Source: Streptomyces formicae
GTDB taxonomy: Bacteria; Actinomycetota; Actinomycetes; Streptomycetales; Streptomycetaceae
Direction of reading: 5' to 3'
Assembly: GCF_002556545.1 (NCBI RefSeq)
Contig: NZ_CP022685.1
Location: 2,728,001-2,792,000 of the forward strand
Length of the DNA stretch: 64,000 bases
Position 1 is the stretch's first letter, and every line of letters begins with the position of its first letter. Made by a program: the position numbers and the translations under genes. Positions 24,796 through 33,395 of this stretch are shown one piece after another. A model generated the notes under the pieces. That model was not told the origin of the DNA. It saw nothing but the letters and a program-made list of their open reading frames with translations, and searched no databases.

Positions 24796-26450
24796 CAGGC
24801 GCTGTCCCTCTCACTCGTGATCGTGCCCCGCAGGGGCAGCTGCGGATCGGTCCTGTCGGGGGCCGCGCGCCCCACCGTCACCAGGACGAGCGGCGTCAGC
24901 GGCGCGGGCAGGCCGAGCGCGTCCGCGATGCCCGTCAGGTCGAAGTCACAGTGCACGTGGCTGTCGAGCCCCGCGGCGGCCGCGGCGAGAGCGACGCGCT
25001 GCGCGGCGGTGCCCGCGGCGATGTTGAGCATGCGGTACCACCGGTCGCCGTACGCGACGACCCCGCCGCGCGGATCCCCGCAGACCACCAGGGTCGCGGT
25101 CGCGGTACGGCACTCGTCGGCCAGCATCGGGCTCTTGGCCGCGTGCAACACGGCCCGCGCGGCGTCGGCCCCACGGGTGGGCCTCAGCGCGTGCGACGCG
25201 CGGTCGTAGAGATACGCCCCCGTGGCCACCCCAGGCACGCCACGGATGACCCCGCCGATCCTGACGGGCTCCCCGTCGCCGTCCGGCATGGACGGCAGGT
25301 CGGAGCGGACGGGCGCGGTGGCGGTGGCGTACAGGGAGGCGAGGACCTCGGGCGGCACCGGGGCGGGGCGGTAGCCGTAGACGGTACGACGCCGGGTGAA
25401 TCCGCGTGCGGGGGCGGGGTGTACGGGAGGCAAGGGGATGGTGGGGCCTGAGGTCGCGGGAGGTGAGGGGGTCGCGGGATCGGGAGTCTCGGAACCCGCG
25501 ATCCCCTCACCCCCGGTACCGCCCGGAGATCCGTCGAGGATGGCCTCGTGCAGCGCGGCCGCTTCCGCGACGGCGGGGGTGCCGGTCAGCGGCCGGGGTG
25601 CCGGGCGCTCGGCCGGGACGTCGCTCCGCCACCACGACGCCGACGACGCGGAGGGCACGGACGACGCCGACGACGTCACCGGCTCCGCGCCGCCCCCGGA
25701 ACCGCGCACCGTCACCACCGCGAACACGCTCTCCGCCAGCGGGTCAAGACCCACGTGCCGGTCCAACTCCCGGTCGTGAAAACGCAGATGGACCTCGGCC
25801 GAAAGCCCGGCGCTCTCGGCGGCGGCCACCACCTGCGCCACCGCGACGCCACAGTCCAGGCTCTGGAGGCGGTAGCCGAACGAGCCGTACTTCGCGGAGT
25901 TCCGCCATAGGACGCTGCTCAGCAGGAGAACGAACTCCGGGCGCAGGGAAGGCGGTTCGGCGAGATGCGTGAGCAGCAGGTCCCGCCCCTCGCCGCTCCT
26001 GAGCCGCTCCAGCGCGTGGTGCGCGGGGTCGTAGTGGGAGAGCCCGGCAGTCGTGCCGTCCACGTCGCAGTGGGCGACGTACACCTCGACGGGATAGCGG
26101 GATCCGGAGGCCGCGCCGGGGCGTCCCGGCGCGAGGATCACCCGCCGTTCGCGTGCCGCTTCCGTCGACGTGGTGGCGAGGCCGGTCGGCATGATGCCGC
26201 TCATCCACCGCATCCGGGTGAGCCCGCCCGTCTGCCGCAGCAGCCAGGAGAGCCGCTCCCCCGGGGTGGCTCCCGGCGCCTCGCCGGGTGAGGTCAGCGG
26301 ATGGCGCGGGGCGTCCGGGTAGCTCTTGTAGAGCGGTGGCATGAGGCCCGTGTCGGCGGTGGGCAGCGCGTCCGGCGGCAAGTGTCCGGTGCCGAGGAAG
26401 CGGAGGGCGGCGGCGCCGAGGGTCTGCTCGGTCGTGGCGGGTGCGGTCAC
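24795..26450 (-). CDS. SagB-type azoline dehydrogenase, intact Lys-Tyr motif
   Basis: A 551-residue FMN-dependent nitroreductase-superfamily protein with two SagB-like halves (about 55-250 and 330-545) joined by a Pro/Ser/Gly-rich linker. The first half carries the catalytic Lys-Tyr motif of azoline dehydrogenases in NSAKYGSFGYRLQSLDCG. The second half contains YGDRWYRMLNIAAGTAAQRVALAAAAAGL, the cofactor-side helix. These enzymes oxidise thiazolines/oxazolines made by YcaO to thiazoles/oxazoles. Its GTG start overlaps the stop of the upstream paralogue (GTGA), so the two are co-translated and may form a pair. Confidence 0.9.
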   Translation of the reverse strand: MTAPATTEQTLGAAALRFLGTGHLPPDALPTADTGLMPPLYKSYPDAPRHPLTSPGEAPGATPGERLSWLLRQTGGLTRMRWMSGIMPTGLATTSTEAARERRVILAPGRPGAASGSRYPVEVYVAHCDVDGTTAGLSHYDPAHHALERLRSGEGRDLLLTHLAEPPSLRPEFVLLLSSVLWRNSAKYGSFGYRLQSLDCGVAVAQVVAAAESAGLSAEVHLRFHDRELDRHVGLDPLAESVFAVVTVRGSGGGAEPVTSSASSVPSASSASWWRSDVPAERPAPRPLTGTPAVAEAAALHEAILDGSPGGTGGEGIAGSETPDPATPSPPATSGPTIPLPPVHPAPARGFTRRRTVYGYRPAPVPPEVLASLYATATAPVRSDLPSMPDGDGEPVRIGGVIRGVPGVATGAYLYDRASHALRPTRGADAARAVLHAAKSPMLADECRTATATLVVCGDPRGGVVAYGDRWYRMLNIAAGTAAQRVALAAAAAGLDSHVHCDFDLTGIADALGLPAPLTPLVLVTVGRAAPDRTDPQLPLRGTITSERDSA

Positions 26451-28012
26451 TGGTGGGCCCCTTCCGGGCGCGGGCTTCCCACAGGGGTCTGGCCGGGGAC
26501 GGGCAGCAGGCAGCGTTCGTCGGGTCCGGGCGTGCCGAGCGCTATCTGGAACAGCGGCTCGTGCCCCTCGGGCAGGGACAGGGCGCGGGACAGGACGGCC
26601 GCGTCGTACCCGTTGTGGATGCGCGCGGCGAGCCCTTCGGCCGCGCTCAGCACGCACACGCGCTGAGCCAGCACGCCCGCCTCGTGGTGCAGGATCCTGA
26701 ACCCCCGGTCCCCGAAGGCAAGTTGGGCGGCCTCGCGCGGGCCTGAGAGGAAGAACACCGCGTGCACGGACCGGTAGTCGATGTTGGGCGCGGCCACCCC
26801 GAGCCGGTCCGGCGGCAGCTCCCCCTGGTGCACGGGCCCGTCCGGCGTCAGCTCGTGGAGACCGGCCCGCATGCCGTCGACGCGGTTCGTCCACAGGTGG
26901 GCCCTGACGGGGGACGGCGTGCCGTGCGGCCGCGCGTCCGACGCGTACGCGTACGGCAGGCGGTCCGTGACCCTGCGCACCGCCCCCGCCGGGACCGGCG
27001 GCCCCGCCGCGCGGAACACGGGGCTCCCGGACGTACGGCCGCGCAGGGTCGCGGCGAGGTCGGGCAGCGGTGCGCGCGACGACGCCGCGTGCGCGCCCTC
27101 CCCAACGGCCGGATCGGCGGGCAGCGAGCCGAACGACGCCGTGTCGGTCAGCCGTGCCGAGCGGTCCAACTCGACGAGTTCCGGGCAGATTTCGAGGCCG
27201 TTCCCCGGCGGCGACGACACAGGGAGCTCGACGGGCTCGACCGTCACCAGCTCCGCCTCGGCGACCGGCGCGGACCTGCGGCGCGAGGAGCCGCCCCGCG
27301 CGTACAGGGGCAGGGCGAGCGCCACGCTCTCCCGCGGCGGGCGCACGCCGAGCAGCCGCTCGACGGCACCGTCGACGAACTGGTGGTGCACCTGCCCCGC
27401 CACGCCCAGCGCGTCCGCGACGAGCAGCGCGTTCCCGGCGACCAGGCCGGTCTCCTGCGCGCAGAGGCGGTACGCGTAACTGCCGTAGCGGAAGGCGGTC
27501 CGCCAGAACACCGTGGAGAGCAGCAGCATGCCGACCGCGCCGTCGATGTGCGCCCCGAGCGCCCTGCCGAGCACGTCCTCGAAGTCGCCGGTCCTGAGCT
27601 GGACCAGGGCGTGGTGGGCCGCGTCGTGGGCGTACAGGCCCGCGGGCAGCCCGTCGTGCCCGGGCGTCCACAGATAGGTGTCGACGGGCGCGAAGCAGCG
27701 GGCCGACGGGGTGGCCCGGTGGTAGGGCCAGCGGGCGGTCGGGCCGAACTCGGTGCGCAGGACACCGTTGGTGTAGTGGAGCAGCGCCGAGTGGAAGTCC
27801 GCGCTCGGCACCTGTCCCCCGGGCGCCAGCGCGGACGGCGGCGCGGGCAGCGGGAAGCGCGGCAGCTCCCCGAACCGCCGGAACCGCTCCGGCTCCGCGG
27901 GGCCGCCCTCCCTGCCGCCCGGCGCCTCGGCGGTCATGGCGGCGTAGTCGTACAGCGAACGCCGCCAGAAGCGCTCGCCGGGCGTCGTCCCCCCGTCCTT
28001 CGTGAGGGTCAT
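26447..28012 (-). CDS. SagB-type dehydrogenase paralogue, Lys-Tyr motif changed to Arg-Tyr
   Basis: A 521-residue paralogue of the next gene with the same two-half plan: FHSALLHYTNGVLRTEFGPT and the AGLYAHDAAHHALVQLR lead-in typical of SagB proteins, then a second half with GDRGFRILHHEAGVLAQRVCVLSAAEGLAARI. In the first half the segment that is AKYG in the partner reads AFRYGSYAYRLCAQETG, so the catalytic Lys is Arg. It may be a structural or substrate-binding partner, or act on another ring. The start is an ATG 11 bp after the YcaO stop with GGAG upstream. Seen: the substitution. Inferred: altered activity. Confidence 0.88.
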   Translation of the reverse strand: MTLTKDGGTTPGERFWRRSLYDYAAMTAEAPGGREGGPAEPERFRRFGELPRFPLPAPPSALAPGGQVPSADFHSALLHYTNGVLRTEFGPTARWPYHRATPSARCFAPVDTYLWTPGHDGLPAGLYAHDAAHHALVQLRTGDFEDVLGRALGAHIDGAVGMLLLSTVFWRTAFRYGSYAYRLCAQETGLVAGNALLVADALGVAGQVHHQFVDGAVERLLGVRPPRESVALALPLYARGGSSRRRSAPVAEAELVTVEPVELPVSSPPGNGLEICPELVELDRSARLTDTASFGSLPADPAVGEGAHAASSRAPLPDLAATLRGRTSGSPVFRAAGPPVPAGAVRRVTDRLPYAYASDARPHGTPSPVRAHLWTNRVDGMRAGLHELTPDGPVHQGELPPDRLGVAAPNIDYRSVHAVFFLSGPREAAQLAFGDRGFRILHHEAGVLAQRVCVLSAAEGLAARIHNGYDAAVLSRALSLPEGHEPLFQIALGTPGPDERCLLPVPGQTPVGSPRPEGAHQ

Positions 28013-28023
28013 CGCGGGACTCC

Positions 28024-30054
28024 TCACGGGAACGGGTGCGGGTGCGGGTTGATGTCGGCGGGGGTCAACGGGCGCTCGGTGTACCCCAGTTCGTACGGCG
28101 TGTTCAGGAGCCTCGGCAGGCCGTCCACCCGCCGGTTGCGGTGTCCGAAGGTCATCGGCAGGGTGCCGGGCACCATCACCTTGACGCAGGCGAAGCCGCC
28201 CGCCCGGTGCTCGGGGGTGGTCTGGTCGACGACGATGACGTCCATGCCGTGGTCCGCGTAGCGGCGGACCATCTCGCCCAGGTCGTCGCGCAGGTCCGTG
28301 TGCTCCGGCCACTTCCACGCCGCATCGAAGTCGCTGAACGGCCGGGCGGGGCGCGGCGAGAGCAGGAAGTCGAAGCGGTCGAAGGCGTCCTCGTGGCTGT
28401 AGAGCACCGAGTGGTCGCCCATGATCTTGACCAGTGAGGGATCGCGCACCATGGCGGCCGCGCGCTCGCGCTCGTCGGCGTCGTAGATCTTGGCGTGCTC
28501 CAGGAGGTGCGCCATCTCGTGCAGGACGTTGACGACGGCCTTCTCGGCGGTGAGCCCGGAGCCTCCGGCGCACAGCGCCTTCGGCCTGCCCGGATCGTCG
28601 AGGGCGTCGAGACCGACCGCCCAGAAGCAGGGCACGCCCTGTTCCAGGGTGGCGGAGTAGAGCTGGATCTCGTATCCGGTCCGCTGGCGCAGGTGCTCGA
28701 TGAGCATCGGGATGCGGCGGTCGCGCGCCGAGCCCGGGTCGACGCGGGGAATGGGCATGCGGCCGTACCAGGTCATCAAGAAGGCGTCCCGCTCGGCGAC
28801 TTCGAGGAGGCCGCACAGGATCGCCTCCTCCAGACAGCCGCCGAGTGCGCAGCCGTTGGATATCTCGTAGACGAAGCGCGGCTCCTCGTGGCTGTGCGCC
28901 GCGTAGTACGCGTACCGCTCGGGCACCAGGACCGGCGCACCGCGACCGAAGGAGTACCCCCAGACCCAGGGCATCACCAGGTCGTCGTCGTAGCGCACGT
29001 AGGGGAAGCCGGGCAGGTCGTGGCGCTCGTCCGGATAGAGCCCGAACTCGCGCGGGTCGACGGCCTGTTCGCCCAGTTCGCGACGGCTCGCGGTGACGGC
29101 GGTGCGCCTGCCGCGCGGCTGCTCGCCGCCGAAGCGCTCAAGTGCCTCCAGGACGGCGGTGATCCGCGACGACCGGTAGTCGAGGGTGCGGCCCCAGCCG
29201 TGCTGGGAGCTGTTGCCGCGCAGCGAGCTCAGGGGTGCGACGGCGCGCGGCAGCGGCCCCGAACGCTCGTCGTCGACGGACGGCACGACACCCGCAGCGC
29301 CGTCCACGTACAGGTCGTACAGCTCGTCCGCGCGGGCGATGACGTCCTGCGTGCGGAACACGTCGGGGGCCCGCTTGGGGCGCTCGGCGGGCTCGATCAC
29401 GGCGTCGTCGGGGGCGTCCTGCGGCAGACCGCCGCACACCTCGCACGGCGCGTAGGGGAGGTACCGGTGCGAGCCGACCGCGAGGGACGCGAGGTCCACG
29501 CTCAGGAACCGGTCGCCCGGCCTGCGCCCTGCGAACTCCCGCTCCGCACACGCTTGTTCACCCGCGAGGGCCTTGGCCAGCAGGTCGACGGCGAGCTCGG
29601 CGGCCACGGCGGCGGCGGCCCTGGTGCGCAGCGCCGACGGCCGCTCGGTCAGCGCGGCGCCGTGCCGCTCGCGCAGCGCCTCGTACTCCCGCGCCTTGTC
29701 GCGCGCGAGCCTGCGCCGCCAGTCGGCGCACTCCGGGCAGCCGCCGTCGGGCGTCCCGGCGAGCGGCCCGACGTGCACGGCGTCCGCGGCCGTGGTCACG
29801 GGCAGCCAGGGAATCCCGGCGAGCCCGGCCGCCTCGCGCACCCGCGCGAGGAGTTCGGCGCGGGGGGCGTCGCCGACAACGAGGACCGCGGCACAGCCGG
29901 CCAGGGCCGGGGCGGTGCCGTCCGGAGCGGCGAGGGCGCCGTCCGGGCGTACGACGTCGAAGGCGCGGGCGGCGACGGCGGCGACCGCCTCGTCCAGGAG
30001 ACCCCCGTCGCCGACCAGGGCGACCATGGGGCGGGGCGGGGTGCGCTCAGCCAT
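28024..30054 (-). CDS. YcaO-domain azoline cyclodehydratase
   Basis: A 676-residue protein. Residues 1-250 form an adaptor region with two zinc-type Cys pairs (CPEC near 95 and CEVC near 205). Residues 270-676 are the YcaO domain, with ATP/Mg-binding RITAVLEALERFGG and SNGCALGGCLEEAILCGLLE, ERDAFL, and the Pro-rich C-terminal tail NPHPHPFP that reaches the active site in this family. It uses ATP to phosphorylate the peptide amide and close Cys (and perhaps Ser) onto the backbone, giving azolines. The ATG at 30054 overlaps the upstream RRE/E1-like gene by 8 bp (ATGGCTGA), which fixes the start. The substrate is presumably the Cys-rich peptide at 44184. Confidence 0.95.
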   Translation of the reverse strand: MAERTPPRPMVALVGDGGLLDEAVAAVAARAFDVVRPDGALAAPDGTAPALAGCAAVLVVGDAPRAELLARVREAAGLAGIPWLPVTTAADAVHVGPLAGTPDGGCPECADWRRRLARDKAREYEALRERHGAALTERPSALRTRAAAAVAAELAVDLLAKALAGEQACAEREFAGRRPGDRFLSVDLASLAVGSHRYLPYAPCEVCGGLPQDAPDDAVIEPAERPKRAPDVFRTQDVIARADELYDLYVDGAAGVVPSVDDERSGPLPRAVAPLSSLRGNSSQHGWGRTLDYRSSRITAVLEALERFGGEQPRGRRTAVTASRRELGEQAVDPREFGLYPDERHDLPGFPYVRYDDDLVMPWVWGYSFGRGAPVLVPERYAYYAAHSHEEPRFVYEISNGCALGGCLEEAILCGLLEVAERDAFLMTWYGRMPIPRVDPGSARDRRIPMLIEHLRQRTGYEIQLYSATLEQGVPCFWAVGLDALDDPGRPKALCAGGSGLTAEKAVVNVLHEMAHLLEHAKIYDADERERAAAMVRDPSLVKIMGDHSVLYSHEDAFDRFDFLLSPRPARPFSDFDAAWKWPEHTDLRDDLGEMVRRYADHGMDVIVVDQTTPEHRAGGFACVKVMVPGTLPMTFGHRNRRVDGLPRLLNTPYELGYTERPLTPADINPHPHPFP

Positions 30055-31948
30055 CGAGCAGCACCACCTTGAGCAGGTGCGGGAGTACGCCGGTGACGGC
30101 GGCGTCGCCGTCCAGCGGGACCGCGACCGGCTCCTTGCCCCGCGCGCGCAGGGCTTCGACCAGGGGGCCGTAGCGCCCTTCGCCCGGTTCGCGGGCACCG
30201 GTCCGCAGGCGCACCGCGGACGACGGGGCGTACTGGGGCTGGTCCGCCGCGGCCGCCTGGTGGCTCAGGAGGAGATGCCCCAGCGCCGACTCGATCGCCT
30301 CGTCCGCGGTGAACCCGGCGCCGTGCGCGACGAGTTCGCCGTCCAGGGCGACCGTGCGGACGAACGCGCCGTCCGGCGCGTCCACCGCGTACGCGCGCAG
30401 TTCGCCGCCGATCGCGGCGAGCAGACCGTGGAAGCGCCGTGCGGTGTCGGTGAGTGGAAGATCGGCGAGGTCCAGCGCGTGCGCCGACTCCGGCACCGCG
30501 CCGGACGGGAGGCCGCTCAGGACGTGGTCGAGCAGGCCCTGCTCCACGGCGTCGGCCCAGGTGACCCCGGCCGCGACGCCGGTGGACGCCGAATCGGCCC
30601 GGACCGGCACCTGTCGTTCCCCTCCGTCGGCGAGGGCGATGCCGCGCGCGGGCCCGGGCGCCGCGACCCGCGCCGCGTACGCCGCGAGGCCGTGCCGCAG
30701 GGCGGCGTCCCTGGCCGCGTCGAAGTCCGTGCCCGCGCCCCAGACGTCGAAGCGCTCGCCCGGACGTCCGGGGTCGTCGACGGCGAGCCGTACGACGCGC
30801 AGCGGGAACTGGTCGAGGTGCTCCTCGGTCACCGGCGCGAGCACGCCGAGCCGGGCGTCGGTGACGGCGGCGACCCGCTCCGCGAGCTCGGCGGGGTCAA
30901 CCGCCTTGCCATCGGCGTGAGTTGACAGGCGTTCCGACGGCGAGTCGGCAGGGTGCGGGGACAGGGCGTGCGTGACCGTCTGGAGAGTCTCCAGGTCGAG
31001 GTGAACGACCCGGGCGGGGGCCGCGGTGTCCTCCGCGTCGTCGGCGACCCCTGTCACGTACTCGAAGGCGCGGAAGGCCAGGTGGTTGGCGATGATGCCG
31101 GGCACGGGCCCCGTCAGGAAGCGGCCCGTGGAGCCGTCCTCGCCGATCCGCCGCCACAGGCTCGGCCAGCGCGCCGCTCCCGCCGCCCGCTCCGGCGCGC
31201 ACACCGGCCCTATCCACGCGTCGTCGCCCACGACCGTGGCCGTGATCGACATCGTCCCCGCGGCCCCGCACGCCTCGTCGAGGGCGGCGAAGAGGGCCGG
31301 TCGCGCGGAGTCCGTCGCGACGAGCAGGACATCGGCGTCGCGGGCCACCACGGTGAGGTCCGCGCCGTCGAGCGGCTCGATCGTGAGGCGCTGCCCCGGG
31401 TCGTGGTCCCCCGCCGACGCGGCGAGCGCGTCGAGCCTGGCGCGGTCCCCGGGATCGTCCGTCACGGGCCGCGCCGTCACCCGGGCCGCGCCCGAGAGCA
31501 GGACCGCCTCGACGAGCGCGGTGAACACGGCCCCCGCGCCGACCACGCAGAGCGCGCTCTCGCGGTAGCGCTGGAAGCGGCGGGCGGGTGAGGTGCAAAA
31601 CGCCTCGACGAACGCGATCTGCGAGGCGTACGCCGAGGCGACCTCCTCGGAGAGCGTGTGCGGCTCGTCCGCTGCCACGTCGCGGACGAGGCCCGCCTCG
31701 TGCAGCGCGCCGACGAGCCGCTCCACCATCTGGCGCTTGGCGGGCGGCAGTCCCGACGTGAGGTCGCCGACGCTGTGGCCGCCGTTCAGATGCGGGGAGA
31801 GCTTCTCCAGCCAGGTGTAGGTGGAGGCCCCCTGGAAGGTGACGACGTCGCTGCCGTTGGTCAGCAGGACACCGTCGCCCTCGGGGGTCGGGGTGAAGAA
31901 CACTCCGGCCCTCATCCGGGGGCACAAGGCCGCGACATCGCTGTGCAT
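30047..31948 (-). CDS. RRE + E1-like (ThiF-like) TOMM partner protein
   Basis: A 633-residue protein of the 'thiazole-containing bacteriocin maturation' (ocin_ThiF-like) type. An N-terminal PqqD-like RiPP recognition element is visible at about residues 30-90 (YTWLEKLSPHLNGGHSVGDL, MVERLVGALHEAGLVRD). An E1-like domain follows with ALCVVGAGAVFTALVEAVLL near 130, but without ATP-activation Cys motifs. The C-terminal half is a divergent region that in relatives contacts the YcaO protein. It should bind the precursor's leader peptide and present the core to the cyclodehydratase. It is translationally coupled to the YcaO gene by an 8-bp overlap. Start ATG 31948 with AGGAG upstream. Confidence 0.92.
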   Translation of the reverse strand: MHSDVAALCPRMRAGVFFTPTPEGDGVLLTNGSDVVTFQGASTYTWLEKLSPHLNGGHSVGDLTSGLPPAKRQMVERLVGALHEAGLVRDVAADEPHTLSEEVASAYASQIAFVEAFCTSPARRFQRYRESALCVVGAGAVFTALVEAVLLSGAARVTARPVTDDPGDRARLDALAASAGDHDPGQRLTIEPLDGADLTVVARDADVLLVATDSARPALFAALDEACGAAGTMSITATVVGDDAWIGPVCAPERAAGAARWPSLWRRIGEDGSTGRFLTGPVPGIIANHLAFRAFEYVTGVADDAEDTAAPARVVHLDLETLQTVTHALSPHPADSPSERLSTHADGKAVDPAELAERVAAVTDARLGVLAPVTEEHLDQFPLRVVRLAVDDPGRPGERFDVWGAGTDFDAARDAALRHGLAAYAARVAAPGPARGIALADGGERQVPVRADSASTGVAAGVTWADAVEQGLLDHVLSGLPSGAVPESAHALDLADLPLTDTARRFHGLLAAIGGELRAYAVDAPDGAFVRTVALDGELVAHGAGFTADEAIESALGHLLLSHQAAAADQPQYAPSSAVRLRTGAREPGEGRYGPLVEALRARGKEPVAVPLDGDAAVTGVLPHLLKVVLLDG

Positions 31949-32109
31949 GGTGGCTCGCTCCTCTTCTCAGTGATCGTGATCGTGCCAGCGGGCGCCGTCG
32001 AGATCGTCCGTCCCTGGACTGCTTTCTCGGGTCCGCCCGCCGGACGGAGTCACGGGTCCGGCTCCCACTCCGGTGGGGGTTCCTTTCTCCGTTCCGGGGG
32101 CCGCGGGGG

Positions 32110-33372
32110 TCAGGAGGTCCGCGCGTGCTTGCGGGTCAGCTCGGTCAGGACGGGCACGAGGTCCGCGGGTCCCGGCAGCGCCGCGAGCTCTTGGCGCAGC
32201 ACGGCCGCGCCGTTGTGGAACAGGGGCTCGGACACGAGCCTGCCCAGCGCGTCGCGCAGCGCGTCCGGGCTGAACCCGGCCGGTTCCAGGGTGAGTCCGG
32301 CGTACCGCTCGGTGGCGTAGCGGGCGGCGGCGCGCTCGCCCCAGTACGGCATCGGCACGATCAGCTGGGGCACGCCGAGCGCGGCGGCGGCGGAGAACGT
32401 GCCCTCCCCGCCGTGGTGGACGACGGCCGCGCAGTCCGGCAGGAGCTGGCTGAGCGGCAGGTAGTCGACGACCCGTACGTGGTCGGGGATCGTCACGCCC
32501 TCCGTCTGGTCGGGGGTGAGCGTGGCGACCAGTTCGACGCCGAGGCCCTCGGTGGCGGCGAGCACGTCGGCGACCGGCACGCCGCTCTCCCGGAACAGCT
32601 GACGTCCCCGGCCGCCGACCCCGAGCGTCAGGCAGACCCGCGGCCGCGAGGGGCGTGCGTGCAGCCAGTCGGGCACCACCGCGCCGCCGCTGTACGGGAT
32701 CCAGCGCATGTTCTCGTAGCGCAGGTCGGCGGGGACGGAGGGGCGAAGGCCCGGCGGCATCGGGTCGATGGTCCACTGGCCGAGCAGCAGCTCCTCCTCG
32801 TACGGCAGGCCGTACGGTTCCAGGAGCTGCTGCATGACCTCTTCGAGGGGCTCGGGCCAGGCGGCGTCGGCGTTCTGCTCGGTGCGGTAGCGCAGCGAGC
32901 GACCGCGGAGCCAGGCGACGGTGTCCTGGCCCCACAGGAGCCGGGCGTGCGCGGCGCCGCTGAGCCGGGCCGCGATGGCGGCGGGCAGACAGAACGGGTC
33001 CCACAGGACGAGGTCGGGCCGCCAGCGCACCGTCGTGCCCGCGAGGTCTTCCAGGAGCGGGCGGAGCCGGGCGAAGAGCCGGGTCAGCTTGAACCACTTC
33101 TCGCCCCAGTCCGGGCAGTCCTTCGGGTCGGCGGCGAGGTCACCGGCGAGGCCGTCGAGGAGGGCGGGGTCGCGGCTGTACGCGATGATCTCGTCGAGCT
33201 CGTCGCCCCTGCCGAGCGGCACCGCGGCGAGTCCGGCCTCCGTGACGGGGCGCGTCATGTCGGGGTGGGTGGCGACGCGCACCTCGTGGCCCGCGTTCTG
33301 CAGCGCCCAGGCGAGCGGAACGACGGGGAAGGTGTGCGCGGTGGCGGGGAAGACGACGAACAGGACACGCAT
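32110..33372 (-). CDS. Family-1 glycosyltransferase, EryCIII/DesVII-like
   Basis: A 420-residue GT-B enzyme. The acceptor-side domain begins MRVLFVVFPATAHTFPVVPLAWAL with the catalytic His near residue 14, and the middle has YENMRWIPYSGGAVVPDWL, a hallmark of activator-dependent macrolide glycosyltransferases (EryCIII, DesVII). The donor-binding domain has VDYLPLSQLLPDCAAVVHHGGEGT and VPMPYWGERAAA. Relatives usually need a P450-like helper without haem Cys; none is in the window, since both P450s keep the Cys. It probably transfers a TDP-deoxyhexose made by the adjacent genes. It is 161 bp upstream of the RRE/E1-like gene and 23 bp after the 3-dehydrase gene. Confidence 0.9.
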   Translation of the reverse strand: MRVLFVVFPATAHTFPVVPLAWALQNAGHEVRVATHPDMTRPVTEAGLAAVPLGRGDELDEIIAYSRDPALLDGLAGDLAADPKDCPDWGEKWFKLTRLFARLRPLLEDLAGTTVRWRPDLVLWDPFCLPAAIAARLSGAAHARLLWGQDTVAWLRGRSLRYRTEQNADAAWPEPLEEVMQQLLEPYGLPYEEELLLGQWTIDPMPPGLRPSVPADLRYENMRWIPYSGGAVVPDWLHARPSRPRVCLTLGVGGRGRQLFRESGVPVADVLAATEGLGVELVATLTPDQTEGVTIPDHVRVVDYLPLSQLLPDCAAVVHHGGEGTFSAAAALGVPQLIVPMPYWGERAAARYATERYAGLTLEPAGFSPDALRDALGRLVSEPLFHNGAAVLRQELAALPGPADLVPVLTELTRKHARTS

Positions 33373-33395
33373 GGAGGCGCTCCCTTCCTGGCGGG

